Assembly (NCBI GenBank): GCA_034509755.1 | Contig: CM067539.1 | Coordinates: 53,037,513 to 53,101,512, forward strand | Origin: Anisodus tanguticus | Taxonomy: Eukaryota; Streptophyta; Magnoliopsida; Solanales; Solanaceae | Reading direction: 5' to 3' | Length of the DNA stretch: 64,000 bases | Part shown: one piece after another, positions 10,932 through 21,879 of the stretch | Layout of the letters: the number at the start of each line of letters is the position of its first letter | Numbering within the stretch: position 1 is the stretch's first letter | Translations under genes and position numbers: made by a program | The notes under the pieces: generated by a model | Told to the model about the DNA's origin: nothing | The model's database searches: none | Seen by the model: only the letters and a program-made list of their open reading frames with translations

Positions 10932-13506
10932 ATCACCAACTTAATTTGTCTTTGCATCCATTGTGATCGATCCTTGAAGATCTGCAAACGTCGGGATGTC
11001 CAAGCTCTTTTTGAATCTCTTTCTCCATTATATTTCTCTGCTTCTCTAAACTTTTCTTCTTCAGCTATAGCAGCATTGACATACTTGAGATTTGGCTTTC
11101 GGACTCTTGTCGATCTCCGAGGTTGTGGGCTTACTCCTTCTGGTTGACGGTCTTCTACTCTTTGATGCACGCCTATTTGCCACATATTCTGTGTTGCCTC
11201 GTCCTTGGTATTTTATTCCTCAATTTGATCTTTATCTTCCTTTTCTGGACTTGGATGTACTTCAACAATTTGCTCCCCTATCTTCTTTTGCAAATTGTCT
11301 TCTATTTTCTTGGAGTCTGGTAACTCTTCCTTTTGAGGTGACCACCATGATGTTGCCTCATCGAATACCATATTTCTTGATGTATAACACTTTTCAGTTG
11401 TTGGGTCGCAACATTTCCATCCTTTTCTTTAGCTATCGTATCCCACAAAGATACACTGTATCGCCTTTTTATCAAATTTGCTACGTAGATGACTTGGCAC
11501 AAACATGTAGCACACACAGCCAAATACTCGAAAGTGACTTACTGCAGGTTTACTACCCCACAGTTTTTCAAAGGGTGAAACGAACCCTAACTTCGCTTGA
11601 GGAAGTCTATTGATGACATGGGATGTTGTTTTCATACTTTCTGCCCAAAATCTTCCTAGAACATTCTTCGAATGTAGCATGCTTCGATATATCTCTGCAA
11701 GATGCCAATTCTTCTTCTTAGCTACTCCATTCTGCTGTGGCGTATTTGCACATGTGAATTGATGGCGTATGCGGCATTCTCGTAGATATTGAGAGAACTC
11801 ATCTGATGTATATTCACCACCGTTGTCTATTAGGAGGCATTGGATTTTCTTGTCGAGTTCTCCTTCCGCTATTTCCTTGAACTCTTTATATTTTGAAAAA
11901 GTTTCAGATTTATCTTTTAGAAAGAAAACTCATACATACCGTGAGAAGTCGTCAATGAATGTAACCATGTATTGCATTCCACTGATTGATGATTGCTTGA
12001 CTCGCCCGAATACGTCAGAATGGACCAGCTCCAATGGTGTTTTGGCTTTGAACTTTGAGTCTTCATACGGTAACTGATACGCCTTACCGTATTGGCAGCC
12101 TGCACAAACGGTCTCTGTTCTGACCTCGAGTTGAGGAAGACCCTTCAACATAGATTTCTTCATCATCACCTTGAGTTTGTGATAACTTACATGTCCAAGT
12201 CTTGCATGCCATAAATCAGTTGTTTCTTTCTTTCGAGTCTTGTTTACGTAAGCTAACTCTGCTAACATTACATAGACAGACTCTAAGTGCCGTCATCTCA
12301 TCATCGGTGTTCCAGAGATTTCAAAATCTTGATAGATCTTGACATCTTGAGGTCCGAATACGACATGGTGGCCTGATGCCGATAGTAAGGTTTTCTTCAT
12401 CCAGGTACATGGTAGACATCCTGGAGTGAAACCTCTTTCGGACTGAATCTCGGCATGATTGTTATTTTTCCTACGTGAGTGATTAGTAGTCTTGAGTTGT
12501 TGTCTGTCACCATCACACGACCACATTTGTACTCGGTCATGTTCTATAGCTTCTCTGTATCTCCTGTCATATAATTTGAGCAGCCAGAGTCGACTTTTCA
12601 ATCATTATTGTAATCGATCGTTCCAGGAACGGTAATTTCCAGAGCTAATTCTTCTTTCTCCAAGGCAAAAGATGCTTAAGCGTCCCACTCTTCATCGCTT
12701 GTCTTTCCTGCATTTGACGTGGCATTGCTTTCTGCAGTATTCTTTTTGAACCAACAACTTTTAGCCATGTGGCCCTTTTTCCCACAGTTATAGCATTTTC
12801 CATCAAACTTATTGCTATTCTTTGATTGGTCACCCCGGTTGTATTTCTTTTGAGCTCCCTCTGTTTAGGAGCTTCCATGATGGTTATCATTATCATCATG
12901 TTTTCTAGAACTTCTACTAGCATTTGGTCGGGATCGACCTTTCTTACCACCGCTATAGAGTGCTTCTTCGTCACTCTTTAACGAGACTCCAGATATTTGC
13001 TTAGCCAACGCTTCTTGGTCAGTTAGCAAGTTTTCTAATTCAACGAGAAAAGGTTGGCTTGGTCAACCTTGTATTGCGGCAATAAAATTTCTATATGTTG
13101 GCCTTAATCCATGAATAATGATTCTTCTAATTCTAGCGTCTAACATGCCAGCAGCAGAGTCTAATACAGAAATTTCGCGACAAAGAGATTTTACCTTGGT
13201 AAAGTATTGGTTGATTGTAATGTCGCGTTGTCTGATAGAGAGAAGCTCGTTCTCCAAAAGCTGAAGTCTCGTATCATTCTTCTTGGTGAACAATGGTGCG
13301 AAAATATCCCACGCTTCCTTCGGTGTCTTAGCCTGCCTGATGTGCTCCAACATTTCATCTTCAACTGTGGTCCGAATTGCAAACACGACTTTGCCAGCTC
13401 TAGTCTTCCATTTCTTCAGAACGGCTGCGTCTTGTGGTTGTGTGACCTCATTGCCACCAACGATCTCCCACAAGTCTTGGCCTTGGAGATATGCCTCCAT
13501 ATGCAT
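10932..13506 (-). pseudogene. Copia-2 gag-PR-IN remnant
   Basis: Reading leftwards: gag 13506-13063 (an open 147-residue stretch with YLQGQDLWEIVGG and LRPTYRNFIAAIQG), zinc knuckle CYNCGKKGHMAKSC at about 12747-12797, protease VDSGCSNYMTGD near 12600, GAG-pre-integrase DLWHARLGHVSYHKL at about 12200, integrase zinc and core segments to 11930 and 11680-11429, then a proline/arginine linker RRSTRVRKPNLKY at about 11110. Directly after the linker, where RT should start, only about 60 residues of unrelated frame lead into the polypurine tract. Frameshifts and stops separate the open stretches. Confidence 0.85.
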
Positions 13507-13698
13507 CGATCACGTGCTGTAATTCTGATTGTTAAGTTTCTTGATTCCACAGACCACTTAAAGGTCACCCATCATGTCTTGTCTAAAATTCTATTTTTAC
13601 CAAGAAAGCTTGATTTCGACAATAAGCTCTGTAGTACTAAACCACACACGGACACCCTAAGAAACTCAACAAACGACTCTTTGGTATGAACCGATCTG

Positions 13699-13710
13699 GC
13701 TTTGATACCA
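13699..13710 (-). other. Primer binding site of Copia-2
   Basis: The minus strand reads TGGTATCAAAGC, complementary to the 3' end of plant initiator methionine tRNA, as usual for plant LTR elements. It starts two bases from the 5' LTR end. Confidence 0.8.
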
Positions 13711-13712
13711 CT

Positions 13713-14231
13713 TATTATACAGCACAACACATGAAAAATGTAATTACTTTATTATTGTAAAAGTAATTACACCAAGACTTGAACATTATAACTTGACCAC
13801 AATATACACCAAGTTCTTACTCTTTTATTTTTACCAACACTTGACACTCACACTTAAGCTTACTTAAGTATTTACACACACTTTAGACTCATTTGGACAC
13901 TTTTTGGATGCACACTTGGGACTTAAGTACACCTTACTTCCTCTCACTTTTTGAGAACTTCTTACTCACTTGATTACAACTCAAATCTATCACCTCTATT
14001 TATAGGTGGTGATGGAAGAATCTAGTTAGGATACTTAATTACTACTCTATTCTAGAATATTCTTCACTACCTTTTTCAAGAATCACTCTTCTATTTATTT
14101 CTAGAGTTTTTCTTTCTACACTCCACTCTAGAACTTTCATTCTAAAGTTCTTTCAACTCTCTAGAACTACTTGAACATTCTAGATTGATTATCCAATGTT
14201 TTGGATATTAAGTTGATGATGACTTTTAACA
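13713..14231 (-). repeat. Copia-2 5' LTR
   Basis: It starts TGTTAAAAGTC at 14231 on the minus strand and ends ...TATAATA at 13713. It is followed outside by AGTTC at 14232-14236. Confidence 0.85.
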
Positions 14232-14236
14232 AGTTC

Positions 14237-14717
14237 AAATTTTGGAAATTTCATTTGAATGTTGCTTTGTTTGGATTCCAGAATCTGATTTTTAATCTTA
14301 AAAGTTGATTCTTTGCTAAATCTTGTGCAGCAGCGTGCTTACTATTCTATTTTTGTGCAAGATGTTTAGAGGAACTCTCTTGTTCTCTCAATTTATTTTT
14401 GTCAAGAAAATAGTTCAGCTTGAGTTGCTTTGACAGAATTTCATGTTGTCACTATCAAAATGATTTTCTGAGTGAACTTTTTGTAGTTGGTTGGAAAAAG
14501 ACGCTTAACATGGGATTGTACTAACCTTCATGCGAGGGGATAAATGATCAGATTCGATGAAGCTTTGAAACATTTTTTTGTTGTTTGCGTGTACCACTTT
14601 GTAACATTTTCTAAACACTTGAGATGTTCCTTGAATTTAAAAATTCATCACCTTTTTTTTATCCACAATCAACTCCTTTGTCTGCTTCCATCTAAGGAGA
14701 ATAACTGGTTAATATAG
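14237..14717 (+). other. Non-coding remnant, presumed intron of the F-box gene
   Basis: T-rich sequence without an ORF or known repeat. It ends in an acceptor-like TTAATATAG at 14709-14717 just before the FBD exon. Confidence 0.45.
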
Positions 14718-15044
14718 TGGATTCTTTCCTACCGGACCTATTGTCAAGGTACAAAAATGAGGCTGAACAGACCAGGAGGTTTTGAGACACATAATTTTAA
14801 CGGCTCATTTCCACATCTGAAGACCATCAAGATCGATAACGTTTATGGATCACTAAGTGAAAACAAGTATGTGCGGTCATTGATAAAATATTTGCTCAAG
14901 CATGCAACCGTGTTAGACAAGTTTGCCCTTGCTGGCTCGTTTATAGGGAGTGATATGTCATTGGATTATGTTAAAATGGCACAGGAGATCGTAAGCGTTC
15001 CAAGATCCTCTCTGCACGCTTCTGTTGTCTTTTCTTATCGATAA
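14718..15044 (+). pseudogene. F-box gene exon remnant with FBD domain
   Basis: The open frame 14757-15044 reads as an FBD domain: GSFPHLKTIKIDNVYG, YVRSLIKYLLKHATVLDKF, DYVKMAQEIVSVPRSS, then a TAA stop. FBD domains end plant F-box/LRR proteins. The start of the exon is in another frame (FLPDLLSRYKNEAEQTRR, about 14727-14780); the two frames meet at the TTTT run 14780-14783, so one inserted base breaks the gene. The acceptor is TATAG at 14713-14717. Together with 2673-2855 this forms the end of one F-box gene split by Copia-1 and Copia-2. About 120 bp of 3' flank follow before the duplicated hAT flank. Confidence 0.7.
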
Positions 15045-15163
15045 CCTTTGGCCCCTATCGTTTGAATCGATTGCAGCATTACCTAACAGTTGTTACCTCA
15101 TGTTTGAAACTGGTTTTGTAGTTGAGAGACAAGGCTAGAATTGTACTTAACAGTGTTCAAGTA

Positions 15164-15680
15164 ATTGTTAGACGTTCTTCATGTCTAAGTAACAGCATGT
15201 TTATTCTCATCATGTAAGAATAATTGCTCTAAATGTTGTGATTTTGCTCATATTGCTTAATCTTGTTCATGTTTTTGTACTATGAGTATATAAGGTTGAA
15301 AATCATTTTGCAAGAATAGTATTTCAAGATTCATTGTGTCCAAGGACTTGTTTGTGTTGGCCTCTGTGATATTTTATTGGTCGAAAAATATTTCTGGACG
15401 TGGACAGTAAGACGTTAGAAGTGAAGATAAGCAGTGGAACCTTAGTCCAAACATGTATGTTCGTATGATCTGTTAGAGAAGAAGTCAGTGTTGTCAAAGG
15501 CGCGCTTAAGCCCTGAAGCGAGGTGCAAAATATGTTGAGCGCTTCGCCTCGCTTTATGTGCGTTGCTTTTGATAACACTGGAAGGTTGCTCGTGTACCAT
15601 TGGATTCTTGTGAGTGGTTCACCGATTCAAGTCCAGTGCGGACTAAGGGTGGCCAACGGGGCGGGTACGGGACGGGGCGG
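15164..15680 (+). repeat. Duplicated segment, copy 1
   Basis: From ATTGTTAGACG to GACGGGGCGG this block is repeated at 16547-17333. The two differ by a 270-bp internal gap (a MITE that is full in copy 2 and shrunken here) and a few single bases. It includes the first 37 bases of the hAT end. Confidence 0.85.
15486..15580. mobile_element. Internally deleted MITE (95 bp)
   Basis: The terminal inverted repeats are CAGTGTTGTCAAAGGC on the left and GCTTTTGATAACACTG on the right. Compared with the copy at 16869-17233 it lacks about 270 internal bases, with the join at TGTGCGTT|GCTTTTGAT. Confidence 0.7.
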
Positions 15681-16108
15681 GGCGGGTCCCTGCGGGGCGG
15701 GTCCCGGCGGACAGGACCCGATGAGATGGCGGTAGGGCGGGATCGGTCCTCCGACGGGACTGGCGGGATCTAGCGATGTCCCATTCCCGATCCCATCGGA
15801 AAAGGGGACCAGTCTTATCGGGGCAGGGCGGTACGGGGTCGGGTCGGGATCTAGTTTTTCGATTTAATTTTTTTTTTGCACTTAATTTAAAAAAATAACA
15901 TATATAAACACCTCAATAATTGAACAAGATAGTGTAGTAAAAACATCCCAAGGCTATTTGTGCCTCTTATATTATTTAATAGAAATATGGTTTTTTTGTA
16001 ATACAATTTCAAAATTGCAACTTTGTGGTGTTACTTGAAAGTTGCAAATAACATAGTAAAATTACAATTAAAAAAATTACATATTTAAAAACACATTTTC
16101 TAGTTTCT

Positions 16109-16500
16109 TTATAATGTCTTGTGGTTATTCGGTTGGAATTGAATTTGTTGGTCAAATTGCTCCACGTCGCTTCCACCTCCGTCGGATAAGATTTCATTGT
16201 AGTTTTCATCGTCTTCTTCGTTGATCTCCGGTTGACCGCACTTTCTACGCTCCGCTCGTATCCAATCTCTGAATAATACTGAAATCTCTAAGCTGTCTCT
16301 CGCTAAAGAGTATTTGTGCTCTCCTATTTGAAATCTTCCGACAGAAAAAGCATTTTCAGACGCTATTGATGACACTTGAATGTTCAAGCCATCTTTGATA
16401 GTGTCGGAAATGTCTTCTCATTGTTCCTCCAGTATTTCAACAAGTCTTCACGTCATTCTTCATTGAGAACTGTTTGGTACGGTACAACACCCTGCAAAAC
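16109..16500 (-). pseudogene. hAT transposase C-terminal (dimerisation) fragment
   Basis: The minus strand reads YWRNNEKTFPTLSKMA, a stop and frameshift, then IQVSSIASENAFSVGRF and SLARDSLEISVLFRDWIR. This is the conserved hAT C-terminal dimerisation region of RICESLEEPER-like transposases. The remaining tail is acidic (EEDDENYNE). The upstream part is cut at 16546 where the duplicated flank begins. Confidence 0.8.
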
Positions 16501-16546
16501 AAAAATATCAAACTCGCTAATTTGATTAGTAATGGTACCACCAAAC

Positions 16547-17333
16547 ATTGTTAGACGTTCTTCATGTCTAAGTAACAGCATGTTTATTCTCATCATGTAA
16601 GAATAATTGCTCTAAATGTTGTGATTTTGCTCATATTGCTTAATCTTGTTCATGTTTTTGTACTATGAGTATATAAGGTTGAAAATCATTTTGCAAGAAT
16701 AGTATTTCAAGATTCATTGTGTCCAAGGACTTGTTTGTGTTGGCCTCTGTGATATTTTATTAGTCAAAAAATATTTCTGGACGTGGACAGTAAGACGTTA
16801 GAAGTGAAGATAAGCAATGGAACCTTAGTCCAAACATGTATGTTCGTATGATCTGTTAGAGAAGAAGTCAGTGTTGTCAAAGGCGCGCTTAAGCCCTGAA
16901 GCGAGGTGCAAAATATGTTGAGCGCTTCGCCTCGCTTTATGTGCGTTTCACTGTCACCATCAAGGCCCTGAGGCATACTTTTCCTTGCCAATGAGTCTCT
17001 CTTGAAGAGGTGACACCAAATAATTGATATTTCATTTTCTAATAATATTTTTATAATTTATTTGTCCATATACTTGTAATTCATGCTTATTATTAATAGT
17101 CTTGGACTAAACATATATATATTTCTATATTTTCACTATTGTGCCTTTTTTCATTAAAGGCCACACTTTATTTGCGCTTAAAACCCAAGCTGACCTTAGA
17201 GCTTTTTTGCGCTTTTTGCTTTTGATAACACTGGAAGGTCGCTCGTGTACCATTGGATTCTTGTGAGTGGTTCACCGATTCAAGTCCAGTGCGGACTAAG
17301 GGTGGCCAACGGGGCGGGTACGGGACGGGGCGG
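16547..17333 (+). repeat. Duplicated segment, copy 2, inside the hAT element
   Basis: It repeats 15164-15680, including the host flank and the first 37 bases of the hAT terminus, then joins at GGCGG|CTAGCAC to hAT middle sequence. The full-length 365-bp MITE is inside it. Confidence 0.85.
16869..17233. mobile_element. MITE, full copy (365 bp)
   Basis: It has the same CAGTGTTGTCAAAGGC and TTTTGATAACACTG termini as the 95-bp copy. The interior is AT-rich and has no coding capacity. The superfamily is not clear. Confidence 0.65.
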
Positions 17334-17349
17334 CTAGCACTTTCTTGTT

Positions 17350-18744
17350 GGTAATGTGTATATACTTTTTTGCATCCATCATGTATGCTAGACAACACTT
17401 CTTCTTTAGTTTGTTACTTAGGTGGTGGGTCATTTGGATTTTTTGGAGTTGGGGGTGGAAGTACTGCTATACAATCATAAATAGTTTCAATAAATGTTTT
17501 ACAGCCGTCTATTTTAATAGTCGGATTTAATACAACACTAATAATATAAATAGTGGAATACGAATAAAATATTTTTTTAATTTGATAAACATTTTTAATA
17601 GGTACCTTATAAGATGGTTTTTCCATATATTAACTAAGTAATAAAAATATTAGAGCTATATAAAATAACATAGTTGAAATAGTAGGATAATATATACCGA
17701 AAAATTCTTTTGTTGCTTGAAAATATTTCTCTAGAAATACAATAAGTTCTAAAAAAATTCCCAATCATTATCTACAACCATATCATTTGGATTTCGATTA
17801 TGGGCGTTAAAAAGTAAAGTTATAGGTCTTCTATAATTATAAGCAACTAGTAGGTGTTCATATAAAGAATTTCACCTAGTCGCTACTTCTTCGGGAATTT
17901 TTCTATAAGGTACGCACAATCGTGACAAGTTTTTTTATATTTTTTTTTCATTGTATTATATTACTTCTAAAAATAAAGTTTATAACAAATTGTATTTTAT
18001 TAAGAATGTCTTCAAGAAGTGATAGATCATCCTTTACAACTAAGTTATAAATATGACACACACATTTTATATGAAAATGATTGGGAAAAGATGAAGTTAA
18101 AAGATCTTTTAAAAGTCTAATAGCATAATTATTAGAAATAGCATTATCTAATGTAATAGTCATAATTTTATCAGTTATTCCATAATAATCGCAAACTTGA
18201 TGAATATTTTCTGAAATAAAAGTTTCAGTGTGCTTATCATCAATATATCTATATGCTAAAATATATTTTTGCATAAATCATTTATAATCTATCCAATGAC
18301 ATGTTACAGTTAAATAATCATGGTTGTTAGTACTACGGCATATATCAGACGTGATAGATACTTTGCAGGAAAATGATATAATGAATAACGTAAATACTGT
18401 TGATATTCATGTGCAAATTTAAAAACATCTCTCCTAACAGTTGATCTAGAAAAAACGTTAAAAGCAGGATTATACATATCTCTAATATAATGAATAAAAC
18501 CAAGAGAGGAAGGAAATGAAAAAGGCAAACCCTCCACAACAACTAATTTTGCTATTGTTTCTCTATCTCTATGTTTATCATATTTATGGCCTACAATTTC
18601 CTCCGTCATGGGGTTAATTTGACTTTGTTCTTGGTCCGGGACAGTATGTGAACCTTGTCCCAACTGAGAGCGCATTGGCGCACCCGACTTTGTAGCCTCG
18701 TATTCATCCCACCTAGCTTTGTGAAAATTTAATTTTTTTTGCAT
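17350..18744 (-). pseudogene. hAT transposase N-terminal and middle fragment
   Basis: The open stretch 18744-18310 contains HKYDKHRDRETIAKLVV and VFSRSTVRRDVFKFA. The stretch 18274-17948 contains LAYRYIDDKHT, YGITDKIMTITLDNAISN and FHIKCVCHIYNLVVKD, classic for plant hAT transposases, whose catalytic core starts in this region. A stop and frameshift separate them near 18300, and the frame is lost below 17948. No BED zinc finger is readable upstream of 18744, where a tandem duplication begins. Confidence 0.8.
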
Positions 18745-19121
18745 CTTTGTGAAATTAAATCAATTTTATGAGACTTCTGAGAATCAATTTCACATTGCAA
18801 AGTCCAATGAATATCAAGTGAGTACTCTTTATACACTTCATATAACAAGGATAATAGAAAAGTACTAGCGAATTGGGGAAAACGAGCCTACAAATTCTGA
18901 AAATTTAATTTTTTTGTATCTTTCTGAAATTATATCAATTTTATGAGACTTCTGAGAATCAATTTCACATTGCAAAGTCGAATGAATATCGAGTGAGTAC
19001 TCTCTATACACTTTATATAACAATGATAATAGAAAAGTACTAGCGAATTGGGGAAAACGAGCCTAGAAAAGTACTATCAATTTCACATTTCAAATTCGAT
19101 ATAGAGTGAGTACTCTCTATG
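18722..19121. repeat. 177-bp tandem duplication plus partial third unit
   Basis: Unit 1 (18722-18898) and unit 2 (18899-19063) both start GAAAATTTAATTTTTTT and run through GAGACTTCTGAGAATC and TACTAGCGAATTGGGG. A third, shortened unit (19064-19121) keeps GAGTGAGTACTCTCTATG. It lies at the N-terminal edge of the hAT transposase. Confidence 0.8.
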
Positions 19122-19279
19122 GAGAAGAATTAAATATCTAATTATTTAGTACTTTGAGATGAAATAATTAATTAATTGAGTCATCTAAAGATTATATAAT
19201 ATCAAAATATGTTTTTACACTTAAATAATTAAATTAAGGTCCTCAATTTATTATCTTTATAATAATAGTTTATAACCTA

Positions 19280-19280
<1 letters not shown>

Positions 19281-19368
<88 letters not shown>
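19281..19368. repeat. (TA)n microsatellite
   Basis: Eighty-eight uninterrupted bases of alternating T and A. Confidence 0.95.
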
Positions 19369-19371
<3 letters not shown>

Positions 19372-19452
19372 CTTTATAATTACAATTAATTACAATTATA
19401 TATATTATCTTTATAATTTAAATTAATTACAATTATATATACATGGGTCGGG

Positions 19453-19647
19453 TAGGGATGGGTTGGGTAGGGTCAGGTATCCTACCCATCGAGTAATGGG
19501 TAGGGTACAGCCATATCCTTACCCGCCCTAACCCGCCCTCAGACAGTCGGGTTAATACCCTACCCGACCCATGGGTCGGTCAAAATGGATAATTACCCGC
19601 ATTGACTGGGTCGGGTAGGGTGGGTCGGGTCAAATTTGTCATCCCTA
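19453..19647. mobile_element. hAT-like MITE, 195 bp
   Basis: The inverted termini are TAGGGATG and CATCCCTA. The interior is nearly palindromic with repeated GGGTCGGGTAGGG-type motifs. It is inserted within the right side of the larger hAT element. Confidence 0.6.
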
Positions 19648-19825
19648 CGTGTAACAGTTATTTTTTGCAAAGGGGGATCGGGCGGGATTGCGACTGGGTC
19701 GGGACGGGCGGGACGATCCCAGGTCTCGTCCCGTTCCGGTATTTTTTTTTTGCGGGATCGGGGTGAAACCGGATCGACCGCAAAAAAGTAGTTAGTTTAT
19801 CAGAATCAAAGTAAATAAGATAATA

Positions 19826-20332
19826 ATGGCGTTTTCTTTGGTGATAGAAGATCTAATTGTAGAAAGAATCAAAACTAAAGTTGAGGATAACTCTTTTTTG
19901 ATCTATATTCCTGATTACGAATCAAAAAGCCTTTATCAACAAGAGTGAGTTCTTCCTTTCGTGAAATTAGGAAAATAAAACGAATTTCTTCTTGCGGACT
20001 CACCATAGTCACCCGTCACTAGCAAACCGAGCATATTATTATGTCGCGACAAAGTTTAAGGACATCTATGCTTCTCTCACGGGTAGAAGCTATTTGTGTG
20101 GCAAGCTCGGGCAAGAGACCGAGTGACAATTGATGAGGTGTTCAAGTATATAGTGGATGGCGTGAAGTGGGATGAGGAAAAGAAAGAGACCTACTATGGT
20201 GGAGCAGAGGATTCATTTTACAATACAACTTATGTTGGCCCTTTCCGTTTTACTCCGGCGGAAGTTAAATATTGTAGACATATCTTGATATTTGTAGATA
20301 GGACAGAAAAAAAAAAGGGAAGTGATAAATAA
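19826..20332 (+). pseudogene. Unrecognised coding-like fragment
   Basis: Two coding-like stretches lie close together. The first, 19826-19947, begins MAFSLVIEDLIVERIK and ends at GAGTGAGTTC, which could be a splice donor. The second, 20096-20332, contains TIDEVFKYIVDGVKWDEE and VGPFRFTPAEVKYCRHI. The composition looks protein-coding, but I do not recognise the family. It may be a gene fragment captured beside the hAT element or the tail of a host gene. Its neighbours are the hAT right end to the left and a C-run to the right. Function unknown. Confidence 0.35.
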
Positions 20333-20638
20333 GTTTAATCATTTCTTTTTCACCATTTCCTTATAATGGTCTTTTCAAGTGATCATTTGTGATTCCACTG
20401 TATATTAATAGTCAAAGATTCTTGGATGGCATTGGAGAGTAGGGGATATGTATCTTCCATCATCATTTTCTATGACCTGTCTGTTGTAAAAGTTAAGTGG
20501 CTTTTAGTATCATGAACAGGACACCTTGTATGGTTGTATCTTTTTGCTATAATTGTCCCTTCTAAAAGCCTAATGAATGTATTCTCAAGATGAACATACA
20601 TGTCTTCTAATCCAATAGATTTGTCATTGAATTGCTTC

Positions 20639-20665
20639 CCCCCCCCCCCACCCACCCACCCACCC
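20639..20665. repeat. C-run and (CCCA)n microsatellite
   Basis: About eleven C residues are followed by repeated CCCA units ending in CCACCC. Confidence 0.9.
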
Positions 20666-21740
20666 TTCTGTGTAGTTATGTTGGTATTTTTATACTAATA
20701 GGGTGCCCTGGACAGAGAAGTAATGCAACCTACAAGCAAAAAGTTTGCGAAAGCGTTCATGCTCTACAAGATGGGATGGGTTATTGGAATTCTCACCATC
20801 CATGTCACTCAACATCGCGTTTCCTCGAAGTACAGAAACCAAATTTACTAGCTTCATTGTATAACTTAAAAAGTTTTTCTTTACCTTCAATTCCTAAGCT
20901 ACAAGACAGTGTATGTTCCTTAACAAATAGGGGAAATAAGTGGTAAAAACTTAGATTTACTGAGTCCTTATAACTGATTTGAGACTTTCAATCTAGACAA
21001 CAAATCATTTTACCACTTGATATCTCCCAAAATAAGTGTACGTTGTGTTTGCAATAATAACTACGCCTCAATCCCAACTTAATTATCGCCTCAATCCCAA
21101 CTTGGCCGTCATTGTCTATGCCGCTCCATTACATACTATCTTAGTCCAATAGATTCTCTACCTTCTTTTACCCGCACATAAGTCTTCAAGAAGACTAAAG
21201 GACTCGTAGTATAAAGTAAACGTACCAAAGAGATAAACTTTGCACGCGTGCCAGAAGGTAATATGAAGTGAGCACCGAGTATGGACACAAAATATGCATA
21301 GCCAGCTCCGACACACAGACCTTATCATTTTATAATTATGAAATATCAACTTTTAAGACCCACATTTGAAGATCACAGCAAAGTTAATTTTGCACACTTT
21401 AGACACTTGTTGAGTGCAACTGCAGAGTAAAGAAAGATCTATGTTGATATTTTTCAGTATCACATTGCATATTTGAAAGTAGGTTACTCAATATTACAAG
21501 AATCACTTATAACTTCCAAACACAAAAGATAACATGACTTAAATTAAAAGGAGCTTTAACAGGCCAAGTTAATACCCATACAAGCTTTTATGCTAAATCC
21601 AGTGTTTACACCATTATAATTCTGGATCACAAAACATGCAAGTTTTATCATATCAATTTCTCCGAGGGATGGTGGACAATAAGGTACTCTAAAAGCACTT
21701 CCTCTAAAATTTGCACTCATTCACACTAAGGATGTCCATC
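20666..21740. other. Non-coding flank downstream of the reductase gene
   Basis: No gene is recognised. The part nearest 21740 must hold the 3' UTR of the minus-strand reductase. A short tandem repeat CCTCAATCCCAACTT occurs at about 21066 and 21090. Confidence 0.5.
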
Positions 21741-21879
21741 TCAATAAAATTTCTTCTCCTTCAAGCTTTCAGCAGTTTCTTTGATGCTTTCGGCCAAGGG
21801 AGTGAATTCAACACCCAAATTATTTGCTCTTTCTATGTTAACCTGGTACTTCGGTGGAAATGGCTTATCATCAGCACAC
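21741..21879 (-). CDS. Reductase exon 6
   Basis: Acceptor CTCCAG then GTGTGC. It encodes CADDKPFPPKYQVNIERA, then FTPLAESIKETAESLKEK and KFY before TGA at 21743-21741. Confidence 0.92.

Larger units (their letters stand above)
10413..14231 (-). mobile_element. Copia-2, deletion derivative lacking RT and RNase H
   Basis: It is flanked by a perfect 5-bp target duplication, AGTTC at 10408-10412 and 14232-14236. LTRs are 10413-10922 (3') and 13713-14231 (5'), both beginning TGTTAAAAGTC on the minus strand. A tRNA-iMet-type primer site, TGGTATCAAAGC, lies at 13699-13710 beside the 5' LTR. A polypurine tract GATGAGGGGGAG lies at about 10923-10934 beside the 3' LTR. The internal region encodes gag, protease and integrase only; the RT/RNase H section is gone. 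The total of 3.8 kb against the usual 5 kb or so fits that loss. Confidence 0.9.
15644..19790 (-). mobile_element. Rearranged hAT-type DNA transposon
   Basis: The left terminus TAAGGGTGGCC at 15644 is followed by about 200 bp of GGGGCGGG- and GGGATCGG-type subterminal motifs. Similar motifs recur at 19670-19780 near the presumed right end. Between them are two separated minus-strand hAT transposase pieces (C-terminus 16109-16500; N-terminus and middle about 17350-18744). They are split by a duplicated copy of the left flank (16547-17333). The right terminal repeat itself is not recognisable, so 19790 is approximate. Confidence 0.65.

Noticed and set aside
11092..11613. 173-codon plus-strand open frame
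   Set aside because: It is the shadow of the Copia-2 integrase end and linker on the minus strand; the hydrophobic composition is an antisense effect.
13207..13689. 160-codon plus-strand open frame
   Set aside because: Antisense of Copia-2 gag; no start context or domain of its own.
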